Shown here piece after piece: positions 45,001-52,590 of a DNA stretch of 64,000 nt. Origin of the DNA: an uncultured Clostridia bacterium (GTDB taxonomy: Bacteria; Bacillota; Clostridia; UMGS1810); assembly GCA_934463115.1 (NCBI GenBank), contig CAKSIN010000005.1, positions 1-64,000 of the forward strand, given 5' to 3'. Each line of letters begins with the position of its first letter. Position 1 is the stretch's first letter. The translations under genes were made by a program, and so were the position numbers. Below the pieces are notes generated by a model, which worked only from the letters and a program-made list of their open reading frames with translations, made no database searches and had not been told where the DNA came from.

Positions 45001-46000
45001 CATCTTTAAGCTCAACCAATGCTTTATCAAGCGTTATGAGTCTGAGATTATCGATATTGTCCGCGCAAAAATATATTTTGTTATTTATAATATCGGCATA
45101 ATATTCGCCATTTTGGCTTATTTCCTCAAAAATATTATAGAAATACACACTAACGGCGTCGTCTGCCGCCCCGCTTTTCGGCGAATCCGAAGTTTTAACC
45201 GTTCGTTTTTCGGTATCTGCCGAAACAACGGGCAGTGTCTGGTCCTGCCAGCCGGTTTTGTACCGTCCGTACATATATGCAGTATCCGACAGCCAATACT
45301 TTGCTCTGTCATGGAACAATTCAAATTCGGCGCCCTCCGACTCACCGTCGCTCTTTCCGACCGTGCCGCCGCTTATAACGGATCTGACTCCGACATATCC
45401 GTTATCGGGCCACCGCGCAACATGCCCCGCCTCGCCGTTTATCATAACAATCGGATTGCGGCTGCCGTAATTTCTGTACGGCAGTCTTTCCTCACCTATC
45501 ATAAGTTCATTTGAAAGCGTTATATTCAAAAGATTTGCGTCAATCACATACAATTTATCATAAGCGCATTTTTCCGCCAGTTTTCCGAGTATCCGCCTGT
45601 CATAAACCTTTTGGACAACGGAGCTGTCGAGCGAAATACTTCCGCTTATCACCGCGTTCTCCCCTGCGTAGCCGCGGTATGTAACGGGACACGTATCTGT
45701 TCCGCCACCGGTTTTGTCCAAACAGAAGGTTTTATTCCTTTCATAAACCCCCTCGCGCAAAACTATGTCTATTGCCGAAAAATTATTTACCCTACATTCT
45801 TTTATCGCCTTGTTTCTTGCGCCCTCAAGTGTTCTCATCGGTGCCGAAAGCGATCCGTCGCTTAAATCGGAACCGTCGGATGATGAAACATATATAACAA
45901 GCTTATCCGCGGCATTGCCGCATGTTGCATATACATATTGATTAAGCGGACTGATTATCAGCAAAACCGATATTATCCGTAACATAAATTTTTTCAGCAT
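42074..46000 (-). CDS. Secreted right-handed beta-helix protein (GH141/GH120-like) with CBM modules
   Basis: A 1308-residue exported protein. Signal peptide (1-27), then the start typical of parallel beta-helix glycan enzymes (IYVSSSDGSDLSDGSLSAP then MRTLEGARNKA), a long helix to about 640 with many short N/D-rich rungs, and HVARWPDNGYV plus TGWQD motifs like those I know from GH141 and GH120 enzymes. At about 700 a SCGFED CBM-like module begins, then an Ig-like domain, a further module (about 1080-1240) and a C-terminal domain ending with LWQDLEDITPL. Catalytic residues cannot be assigned. The start at 46000 has CAGGAGT six bases before; an upstream ATG would bury the signal peptide. No SLH repeats. 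Confidence 0.7.
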   Translation of the reverse strand: MLKKFMLRIISVLLIISPLNQYVYATCGNAADKLVIYVSSSDGSDLSDGSLSAPMRTLEGARNKAIKECRVNNFSAIDIVLREGVYERNKTFCLDKTGGGTDTCPVTYRGYAGENAVISGSISLDSSVVQKVYDRRILGKLAEKCAYDKLYVIDANLLNITLSNELMIGEERLPYRNYGSRNPIVMINGEAGHVARWPDNGYVGVRSVISGGTVGKSDGESEGAEFELFHDRAKYWLSDTAYMYGRYKTGWQDQTLPVVSADTEKRTVKTSDSPKSGAADDAVSVYFYNIFEEISQNGEYYADIINNKIYFCADNIDNLRLITLDKALVELKDVSNVTFSNITFDGALNNGIEISGCENVLFDNCIVKNIGARSVIIDNGSKNCGIRSSKISNVFDGIYINGGDPDSLTPGNNCVENCVIDNFGGQCYARGAAIGGVGNRISGCTFKNSENMAVQLSGVSNVIEYCEFTDVLRHTGDMGVIYAGDGWSMRGNKITNNYFHDIYSEKEFMLGTRMIYLDLSSSGVTISGNVFEKTSGQAIVNSCGMDNKIFNNIFVKCSTAVCIEQYAEYNEGCADLYRSISKYSDNDAWISAFPEVKRITDSTYKAERLRAENNIFADSTYLNYNFNNITDSEIEGIENNYITNTTSIFEDYEKRNFKIKSDDVKSKLIGYKDIDTTKCGSGINDESGGDSDIGSGLGEVVVSCGFEDGTADGGNYDDSANGEIFISVNNDKQKIELDDSIAHGGRKSILIETPSYTAPCVRISADTNTLYKISVQIHADAAADEKKDSLFGIMAHGSNAVYSTDKNAVYRMHGYETQHHSEVTKDKWTLLERYFICPSDENKRIDVELGVYSARAGGTVRYNLDDLKVSRMDDSAVSAEFIAGCDTIYSSDRTDAYYTAAMFVGGNEIYDTQAIYSLKSSTAGVSIDQRTGKLTVAEGTSGNITVTAAVSAEGLGRRVCEKNIRILNGKIPKLDSVYLNGTRIDGFSPNKYDYYNQPCKLTDSITAESEDEITRDDISGIIDVIRLSVFGESGRTVYNFYPAKESAGENEVSDGGFESGVNDILYPKSAVNITDEECRSGAHCAAVKLGRYETAYSTVYAEKDKLYIATMWVKLKSEKSVDAVFFSAFDGYICTDSVDRICEGGMFADNNTNYMKQTAIYSDKWVRLKRIFFAENSGPINVGIGYYGENLECLVDDIYISELVNGDRIKDKLKSNESFYELCIQNLNDCGATVTVVSRAKAENGCLMSAAYEDSTLVGLDKFDIHFNAVEVIDLRLKDDYKIFLWQDLEDITPLTQNISKTTKEDTK

Positions 46001-46078
46001 TATCCAACTCCTGTAATCTCTGCACTTTGAGTACTGCGGCGGAGGTAAATCCCCCCGCCGCATCATCAGTTTATTAAA

Positions 46079-49000
46079 TTACCGTGCACTCACCGAACGT
46101 TTTTCGCCGAGCGGAACTATATTCACCATATCTTCCCACGCATAGAATGTCACCGTTTCTCCGCCTTTCAGGCCAAAGTCCGTCAAATCGGCAACGGCTT
46201 TTCCGCTTTTGTCCGCGCCTATCATATCGGCTGTGATATCAATAATCTTGGAGTTTTTGAGCGTCGAACCGTCATATATTGCAGCAACAACCTTAAACGG
46301 CTTGTCGGCATCGGTGAACGAAATTGTTGCCGTGTTATCTTTTACGGCAGGCAGCATATTAAAGCCAGCATTTGAATTTACACAAACTTTAATCCACTCG
46401 ATACCCTCGGTACCGACATCGGAGAACAGGTTGGTTAATTCAATCTTCCTGCGCCCTTTTCCGCTGATTACACTTTCCGACGACACCTTTGCATATTCAT
46501 TATAACCCTTGAGTGTATACCCGTCTTCATTGCTTCCGTCCCATGTTCTGAAAGCCGCTTCTTTATCGCCGAAGCAGAAGTACATCTGATATGTGCCGTC
46601 ATCCTCTTTTTTGTTTTTAATCGACCATTCGCCATTCTGTGATGCAAATGTCTTAAATGAGTCTGAACGCCAAGCCCAAACACCTTGCTCATATTTCGCG
46701 CTGTATGTTGAATCCAGTTCATTAAAGTATGCAGCCGAAATATATTCCTCATTGCTGCCGGTTGACTGCTTGAAAACAATACCGCTATCTTCTATTCTGA
46801 AAGCGTCTTCGTAATTGGCATATGCTATTTCATCGCCCGCAAACAGATATTTTGCATAAGGCATATCCATATGCTCTTTGCTTGAAAGATTTCCTTTCCA
46901 GCTGATTGACCATTCGACATCCATCGGCAGATATATTCTGTCTTTAAAGCTTAATGTATAGTTTGCCGTATTGAGTTTGCCGTCGGCGATTGATGCTGTG
47001 TAGGGATATGTGATATGGTTGTTGTCGCCGCTTGCGCTCTCTTTATAGTATTCTGTGTCTGTTTCACTTCCGGATGTAATCCAGTTGTATATATGCGATG
47101 AATTTTTGTCCGCAAGCTTTAATTTGACCGTTTTGCTCAATGCTCCGCATTCAAACTTCGCCGTAACATCGCCGTCGGCATCATCGTAATCTTTCTGTAT
47201 AAACATACCGGTTGATTTTTCATACTCAACATTGGTGTACGGCAAGCCGTTCTTTGTTATTGTGCATGTCAATTTGTCGCTTGTTTCCGCACTCAGGGGA
47301 TAAATATATGCCGCGCCGCATGCATACCACTTTGAAACATCTATTGTACCGTTATCGGATATCTCCGAGCCTGTTTCGTCAAGGATTCTTATTGCTTCGG
47401 GTTTTGTTTCACCTTTAAGATATGCAACCGCATTCTGCGCCGCATTAAATCCGAGCTCGTTGTATCCTTTGGATGTGTAATGACCTCTGTTGGCTCCGAC
47501 ACCGTCCAAAATATCGGCGGCGGTTGTCGGTCTGTCGTATCCGAATTTTACCTTGAAAGCATCGGCGTCGCGATATGTTTTGCCGAAATATTCCGCTACA
47601 CCGTCATCTGTGATAAGGCTGTCCGTTATGCAGCTTACAAGCTTAACATTGTCATAAATCGCCGAATCGTTCAAACCGAGCGAATAGTATACCTGTCTCG
47701 GACCTGTCATCAGAATATCGTGATTTGTGTTGTGCTGCTTTATATCAATCCATGCACGGTTCATCAATACCCCGAACATATCAAACTTTCCAATTTGGTC
47801 GTCTGCCTGCCATTGCGTCAAAAGTTTTTCAAACTTTGCCGAATACGAATCCGCCTGTTCATGAGCATTTCCCTCACCCTGCAGCCAAAAAGCGAGCTTT
47901 TTGTCGACTGTATAGCCGGCAGCATCAACAGCACTCATGCAGCTGTCATATGCCATTTTGGTTTTTTTCATCAGCTCGCCGTTATCAATAAATTCACTGA
48001 TATTGGCTCCGTTTTTGCCCGTGCCGATCATAATTGTCTTTCTGCCGGTTAATTCGTTGTATTTAATCCCCAGCGGAATCATAAAACCGAGCGCACCGTA
48101 ACGTGCATCCTTCAATTCGCCGTTTGTTACCGTTGACGAATCGTCATTATATACCCAGTCGTATTCATAGGAATAGACTTTGTCGGCATCCGTCATAATG
48201 AAATTATTGTTTTTGCCCGTTGCCTCGTCTACCGCAACTTTTCCCGATACAGAATTTGACTGACCGGAGACGATAATCAAATCAACAAGTTCGCCTCCGA
48301 TTTTATCTGTCGGAGCCGACAAAACTTCTGTTCCGACAGTCGGAGCCACGGTCGTTGCAGGCGTAACTCCAAAGAATATATATTTGCCGACGTCCTCCTG
48401 TGTTAATACATAATCTTTCTTGTCGGCACCCGCAATTTGCTGCTTATTGTTTCCGTTCGCACTGTCTGCGCGGTACCATTTAATTATTGTGCCGTTCTCC
48501 GCATCGCCGTTTATATCATAATAATCATACGAACCGGTAAGTGTTTCGCCTTTTGCATAATTGCCCGATATTTTAACATTATCGGCCGACGGAGCTGTCG
48601 GCTTATCAATAATGATTGTGTGTTCCGCCGTAATTCCCGTTCGACTTGTTGATTTGATTATTGCCCGTCCGCCGTCGGAATTGGCGGCAACTGTAAGTGT
48701 GTTTGATTTCGCATCGAATGTGACACCGTTCGGAGCGCTTTGCAGCTCTAAAGTTACACCCTCGTTGTCATCATATAAAAGCCGCGTTTCGGAATCAACA
48801 TATGTCTTGGTGAGTCGGTTTTCATCATTTACGTCGCCGAAAGTTACTTCTGTTGCATTTGTGCTCGACTCGGACAAAGAAATTTTTCCGTCCTCCGGCA
48901 TACCGTTCAAAGTTACTGTAGGCTGAACTTCTTTAACCTCTATATCGTCCACAAACAGGAATCTCGGGTGACTTTCGTTTATATTTGCGTAGTTTGATAT

Positions 49001-49663
49001 ATACAGGAAATACGGGTAATCTTTTTCTGCCTTAACAACGGTTTCAACCTTTGTCCATTCTCCGCCCGAAATGTCGGTTCGCTTATTTTGTTCGTCATAA
49101 CCGCCAACTTCTTTATAGTCGGAATAATCATTTTTCCCGCTGCCCGACGAAGTATATATATTTTTTCTGCCTCTCCAATCATCGGTTTCGGAAATTCCCC
49201 AATTTATGTGAGTTACTTCCCCGAACCATGCCTGATGACTTAGCTGATAATTTTCAAATGCGGTTTTATCGTACTTAAACCATCCGGACACTTTATAGTA
49301 TTTATCTTTCTCAAGATTAACCGTAAACGGTATACGGTTATCAAAGGCCGTTGTTTCTCCGGTTGCCCTGACATACAAGCACTGATTTCCGCTATGCTTA
49401 TCTGCTGTTGTTATTGAGTACTCGTTTGTTTCATACTGTCCGGGCGAGGTTTTATTATAAGAAGATTTGCCCGCCGCTCCGCTGTTTTCAATCAATGATG
49501 AATCTTCAAAACCACACGAAAATATCACCTTGCCGTCTTTATTTCCGTTTGTGCCCGTTTGGTCGGCATTGTCTGCAAATACTCCGAATGACATTGTGCT
49601 TAGAATCATGCAAAGTATGAGTACAACACCAAAAATTCTTTTACCAAAGGTTTTGTTTAACAT
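46079..49663 (-). CDS. Secreted SASA-type carbohydrate esterase with CBM and Ig-like modules
   Basis: A 1194-residue exported protein. Signal peptide (1-30); SCGFED CBM-like module (49-250); Ig-like domains (about 250-350 and 357-455); and a SASA/sialate O-acetylesterase-like SGNH hydrolase domain (about 458-750). Catalytic candidates are S469 in VSGQSN and H728 in RGHYTSKGYNELGF, with WLQGEGN at 593-599 between. A beta-rich part follows, then a C-terminal domain with AWEDMVNIVPL. It probably removes acetyl groups from the target glycan so that the glycosidases can work. AGAGGAG precedes the ATG. Substrate unknown. Confidence 0.82.
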   Translation of the reverse strand: MLNKTFGKRIFGVVLILCMILSTMSFGVFADNADQTGTNGNKDGKVIFSCGFEDSSLIENSGAAGKSSYNKTSPGQYETNEYSITTADKHSGNQCLYVRATGETTAFDNRIPFTVNLEKDKYYKVSGWFKYDKTAFENYQLSHQAWFGEVTHINWGISETDDWRGRKNIYTSSGSGKNDYSDYKEVGGYDEQNKRTDISGGEWTKVETVVKAEKDYPYFLYISNYANINESHPRFLFVDDIEVKEVQPTVTLNGMPEDGKISLSESSTNATEVTFGDVNDENRLTKTYVDSETRLLYDDNEGVTLELQSAPNGVTFDAKSNTLTVAANSDGGRAIIKSTSRTGITAEHTIIIDKPTAPSADNVKISGNYAKGETLTGSYDYYDINGDAENGTIIKWYRADSANGNNKQQIAGADKKDYVLTQEDVGKYIFFGVTPATTVAPTVGTEVLSAPTDKIGGELVDLIIVSGQSNSVSGKVAVDEATGKNNNFIMTDADKVYSYEYDWVYNDDSSTVTNGELKDARYGALGFMIPLGIKYNELTGRKTIMIGTGKNGANISEFIDNGELMKKTKMAYDSCMSAVDAAGYTVDKKLAFWLQGEGNAHEQADSYSAKFEKLLTQWQADDQIGKFDMFGVLMNRAWIDIKQHNTNHDILMTGPRQVYYSLGLNDSAIYDNVKLVSCITDSLITDDGVAEYFGKTYRDADAFKVKFGYDRPTTAADILDGVGANRGHYTSKGYNELGFNAAQNAVAYLKGETKPEAIRILDETGSEISDNGTIDVSKWYACGAAYIYPLSAETSDKLTCTITKNGLPYTNVEYEKSTGMFIQKDYDDADGDVTAKFECGALSKTVKLKLADKNSSHIYNWITSGSETDTEYYKESASGDNNHITYPYTASIADGKLNTANYTLSFKDRIYLPMDVEWSISWKGNLSSKEHMDMPYAKYLFAGDEIAYANYEDAFRIEDSGIVFKQSTGSNEEYISAAYFNELDSTYSAKYEQGVWAWRSDSFKTFASQNGEWSIKNKKEDDGTYQMYFCFGDKEAAFRTWDGSNEDGYTLKGYNEYAKVSSESVISGKGRRKIELTNLFSDVGTEGIEWIKVCVNSNAGFNMLPAVKDNTATISFTDADKPFKVVAAIYDGSTLKNSKIIDITADMIGADKSGKAVADLTDFGLKGGETVTFYAWEDMVNIVPLGEKRSVSAR

Positions 49664-49734
49664 TTTTCATCTCTCCTCTTTAAAATAAAAATTTAAATAA
49701 TTTACCTGCAGCAAAATTCAAATTCCGTTCACCT

Positions 49735-52578
49735 CTAATCCACAATTCTGACAAGTATTGAATCAATATACCAGTATTCACTGTACTGAACGAACTTATC
49801 ATCGGTTGCAAGGTTCCTGTAATTAAGCTTTGTAAAAGTTTCGTTCTTCAAACTGTAGTCATACATTTTGCATGCACTGCCGGTGTACATCAAGATATCG
49901 TTTGATTCATCGGCTCCGCTGCCTGTGTAATTGACAACGGACGTTGTTTCCGACTTACCGTTCAAAACAATCCTGCCGAATTTTAAAGAATAACTAAAAG
50001 GATCGGTTAAATTTTCCCAAGTATCGGTCTTAACCGCAAAAAATTCCTTGTCCGAAAGCTGTGAAAGCCTTGCGTAAACCTGGAACAATGTAATCTCATT
50101 TTTGCTGTTTACCTCAACTTTCAGCCAATCGCCCGATTCTATTTGCGACGGCAGCAGGATATCCTCGAGATTTTGATAATTTGTCACTGTTTCGGAGTGT
50201 ATTCCCAAAGGCTCGTTCGGATCCGAAAAATAGTACTCCTTGTCATCGGCTCCGATAATCTTTATAACTTCGTCATCATCTTTCAGGGTTGTTTCCGCAC
50301 TCTTAACAAGGCACATAACCGCATTGGTAGAAAACTCCTTTGCCGCGTCGGACGGATCATACCTTATAACCACTCCGCCGAGAGATCTGTCCTCGAGCGA
50401 ATCGTATATCTCGCAGTTATACCATGTTGCCTGTTTAAATGTTAAATACGAATACAGTTCTTCGCGTGAACGGTCATAGGGTATTGAGATTCCCACACTG
50501 TTTGAATCGTACGCGTATTTCCCGGAGGCAAACATTCCCTGCCAGTACATATCCGCTTTGTCTATCTTTTCGTTGAGTGTAAAAACTCCCTCATCTCTGG
50601 TGTGAGTATAGGACATATCCTGATATGTTATAAGCTTTGAAAGCTTGCCGTCCGAATTTGTTTCGTATACTATAAGCTGCGGCTTATCCTTAATTGACGG
50701 GTGGTTTGCAACCTCCGCCGCCGTGAGGGAATATCTCGGCGGTGTGTGCCCCTTTTGGCCGTCGTCGGCAATTTCGCTGCCGTTGATAAACGTAATTTTA
50801 TCGGCGCCCTCCAGGGTTACCCATTCGCCTTCTTCCTTGCCTATAATCCACATTCTGAACGAAACCGAGCTGTCAAAGGCACCCTTTACCGCCGTTGCCC
50901 TGAGATACGCGTATTTGCGCCCGGTGTTCGTCACTCCTCCGCCGCCCGATTCCTTTATTTTGCAGACATATCCACGGTAGTCCATATAAATTATGTAGTA
51001 TTCGCCCGCTGTAACCTTATCGGTGCAATTTCTGTGCGGTTTATATTCTTCATCCTCACCCTCAAGGTAAATATTCCCGGAGCTGTCTGTCTTTTTGACA
51101 TATCCCTCGTTGTTTTTTACGCTGAGGTATATAATAACGCTGTTGTTCTTTTTGTTTTCGATAACACTTATTATGCTGTCCGCCGTTATATCTTTCAGCT
51201 CCGCATAGCTGCCGTCTTTAATAACGGATACCGATCCATAGTCGCTGTAGTCAAGCGTCATTGAATAATCCTTAACCAGGATTTTGTTTTCTTTTACATC
51301 GTCCACAAAATATGTTTCGGAGTTAACAACCGCAATAACATCGCTCTTTCCGTCGAGATTGCTGTCCATCATCCGAATCGTATCGCAGTCGGCAAGCATG
51401 CCTATGTTACTGCCGATTCCTCCCGCGTATTCCGTATTGTATATAACCCTCGCGGAGGAGGATATTTTAACGCTTTTCTTTTTTCCGTTGTCCCAATAGC
51501 TCAACTCATTTTTTGATACCGACGATACATCCTCACCGGGAATATTATATAAGTTTTTGCTTTCGTTGGAATTGATTGTTATCGAAACAACGCTCTTACC
51601 GTTCTTTTTGTCTGTTCTGACAAATGCGTCGACATACCGCCCCAGAAAAGTTTTGTACTTTTCTTCGGCAATTTTATATTGCTGCCTCTCAATCTGAATC
51701 AAATCGGATGCGGCTGTGTTCTCACCGCCGTACAGATTCATTTCGTTTGTTGCATTTACCCAGCCGCTTACAAGGAATATATCCATTCTCCTAAGAATCG
51801 TTTCGCTCGAATCGCGTTTGTATGCACGCGATATGCTCCCGTTTGCGCCTTTTGAAACCGTATCGGAAACAACAATCGGATAATCCATTGCATTGTAGAT
51901 AATCTGTGCCGCCTCACCGCGGCTGAGCACTCCGGATTTATCCGAAACCGAGACACCCTTTCTTATATCGCTGCCCGCACGGGCAGCAACCCTGCTGTCG
52001 GTATTTTCATATCCGAGAGAGGCGGCAAGACGGCTTGCAAGCCAATCCGACGTTATACCGTCGCTGCCGACACCATCGGTGCTTATCAACTGCTCTGTAT
52101 AATTGTTGAGTGTGCTCACGGCCGTTTTAAAATCATTTGCCGAAAATTTTTCGTCCGCCGCCGTTTTTCCGTTTATTTTCGGCAGTATTCCCAGATTTAC
52201 GGCCAGCTCAAGCGCCGCGCCGTATTCGGATGTTTGCGTATCTGCCGCAGATGCGCTGCCGTCTTGATTTGTCCTCTCGGGAGCAAAATCCCGATTCCAT
52301 CCGCGCGAAAAAAAGCTGTCTATTGTATATGACGGATTAAGCTTGTTATTAAGCGATTCATCGGCGGTATCTATTGTTGCCGACGCAACATTTTGCTGCT
52401 TCAAAGCGTCGATTTCAGCCTCGCTCATCCCCGTTGTATCGTATTCAACACCGTTGATAACGATTATATTTTCCTTGAGTTTATCGGGTTCCAGCCCATC
52501 GGCATAAACCAATATACCCGAAGATACGCAAATACAAATCGCTGTTAACACGGCAACGGTTTTATTAAATAATCTCAT
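49735..52578 (-). CDS. Large secreted protein of unknown function with degenerate SLH-like region
   Basis: A 947-residue exported protein that I do not recognise. It has a signal peptide (about 1-26), then a region (about 115-250) that looks like worn SLH repeats: AALELAVNLGILP and VLSRGEAAQIIYNAMDYP keep the spacing and the RGE motif, but FxDV is lost. The remaining 700 residues are beta-rich, Lys/Glu/Asp/Tyr-rich, with no cysteines in a motif and a Gly-rich stretch (ESGGGGVTNTGRKY) near 570. No active-site motif of a known hydrolase is visible. Its place between esterase and beta-helix genes suggests glycan binding or surface assembly. GGGAGG is five bases before the ATG. Confidence 0.65.
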   Translation of the reverse strand: MRLFNKTVAVLTAICICVSSGILVYADGLEPDKLKENIIVINGVEYDTTGMSEAEIDALKQQNVASATIDTADESLNNKLNPSYTIDSFFSRGWNRDFAPERTNQDGSASAADTQTSEYGAALELAVNLGILPKINGKTAADEKFSANDFKTAVSTLNNYTEQLISTDGVGSDGITSDWLASRLAASLGYENTDSRVAARAGSDIRKGVSVSDKSGVLSRGEAAQIIYNAMDYPIVVSDTVSKGANGSISRAYKRDSSETILRRMDIFLVSGWVNATNEMNLYGGENTAASDLIQIERQQYKIAEEKYKTFLGRYVDAFVRTDKKNGKSVVSITINSNESKNLYNIPGEDVSSVSKNELSYWDNGKKKSVKISSSARVIYNTEYAGGIGSNIGMLADCDTIRMMDSNLDGKSDVIAVVNSETYFVDDVKENKILVKDYSMTLDYSDYGSVSVIKDGSYAELKDITADSIISVIENKKNNSVIIYLSVKNNEGYVKKTDSSGNIYLEGEDEEYKPHRNCTDKVTAGEYYIIYMDYRGYVCKIKESGGGGVTNTGRKYAYLRATAVKGAFDSSVSFRMWIIGKEEGEWVTLEGADKITFINGSEIADDGQKGHTPPRYSLTAAEVANHPSIKDKPQLIVYETNSDGKLSKLITYQDMSYTHTRDEGVFTLNEKIDKADMYWQGMFASGKYAYDSNSVGISIPYDRSREELYSYLTFKQATWYNCEIYDSLEDRSLGGVVIRYDPSDAAKEFSTNAVMCLVKSAETTLKDDDEVIKIIGADDKEYYFSDPNEPLGIHSETVTNYQNLEDILLPSQIESGDWLKVEVNSKNEITLFQVYARLSQLSDKEFFAVKTDTWENLTDPFSYSLKFGRIVLNGKSETTSVVNYTGSGADESNDILMYTGSACKMYDYSLKNETFTKLNYRNLATDDKFVQYSEYWYIDSILVRIVD

Positions 52579-52590
52579 ATATACCTCCCG

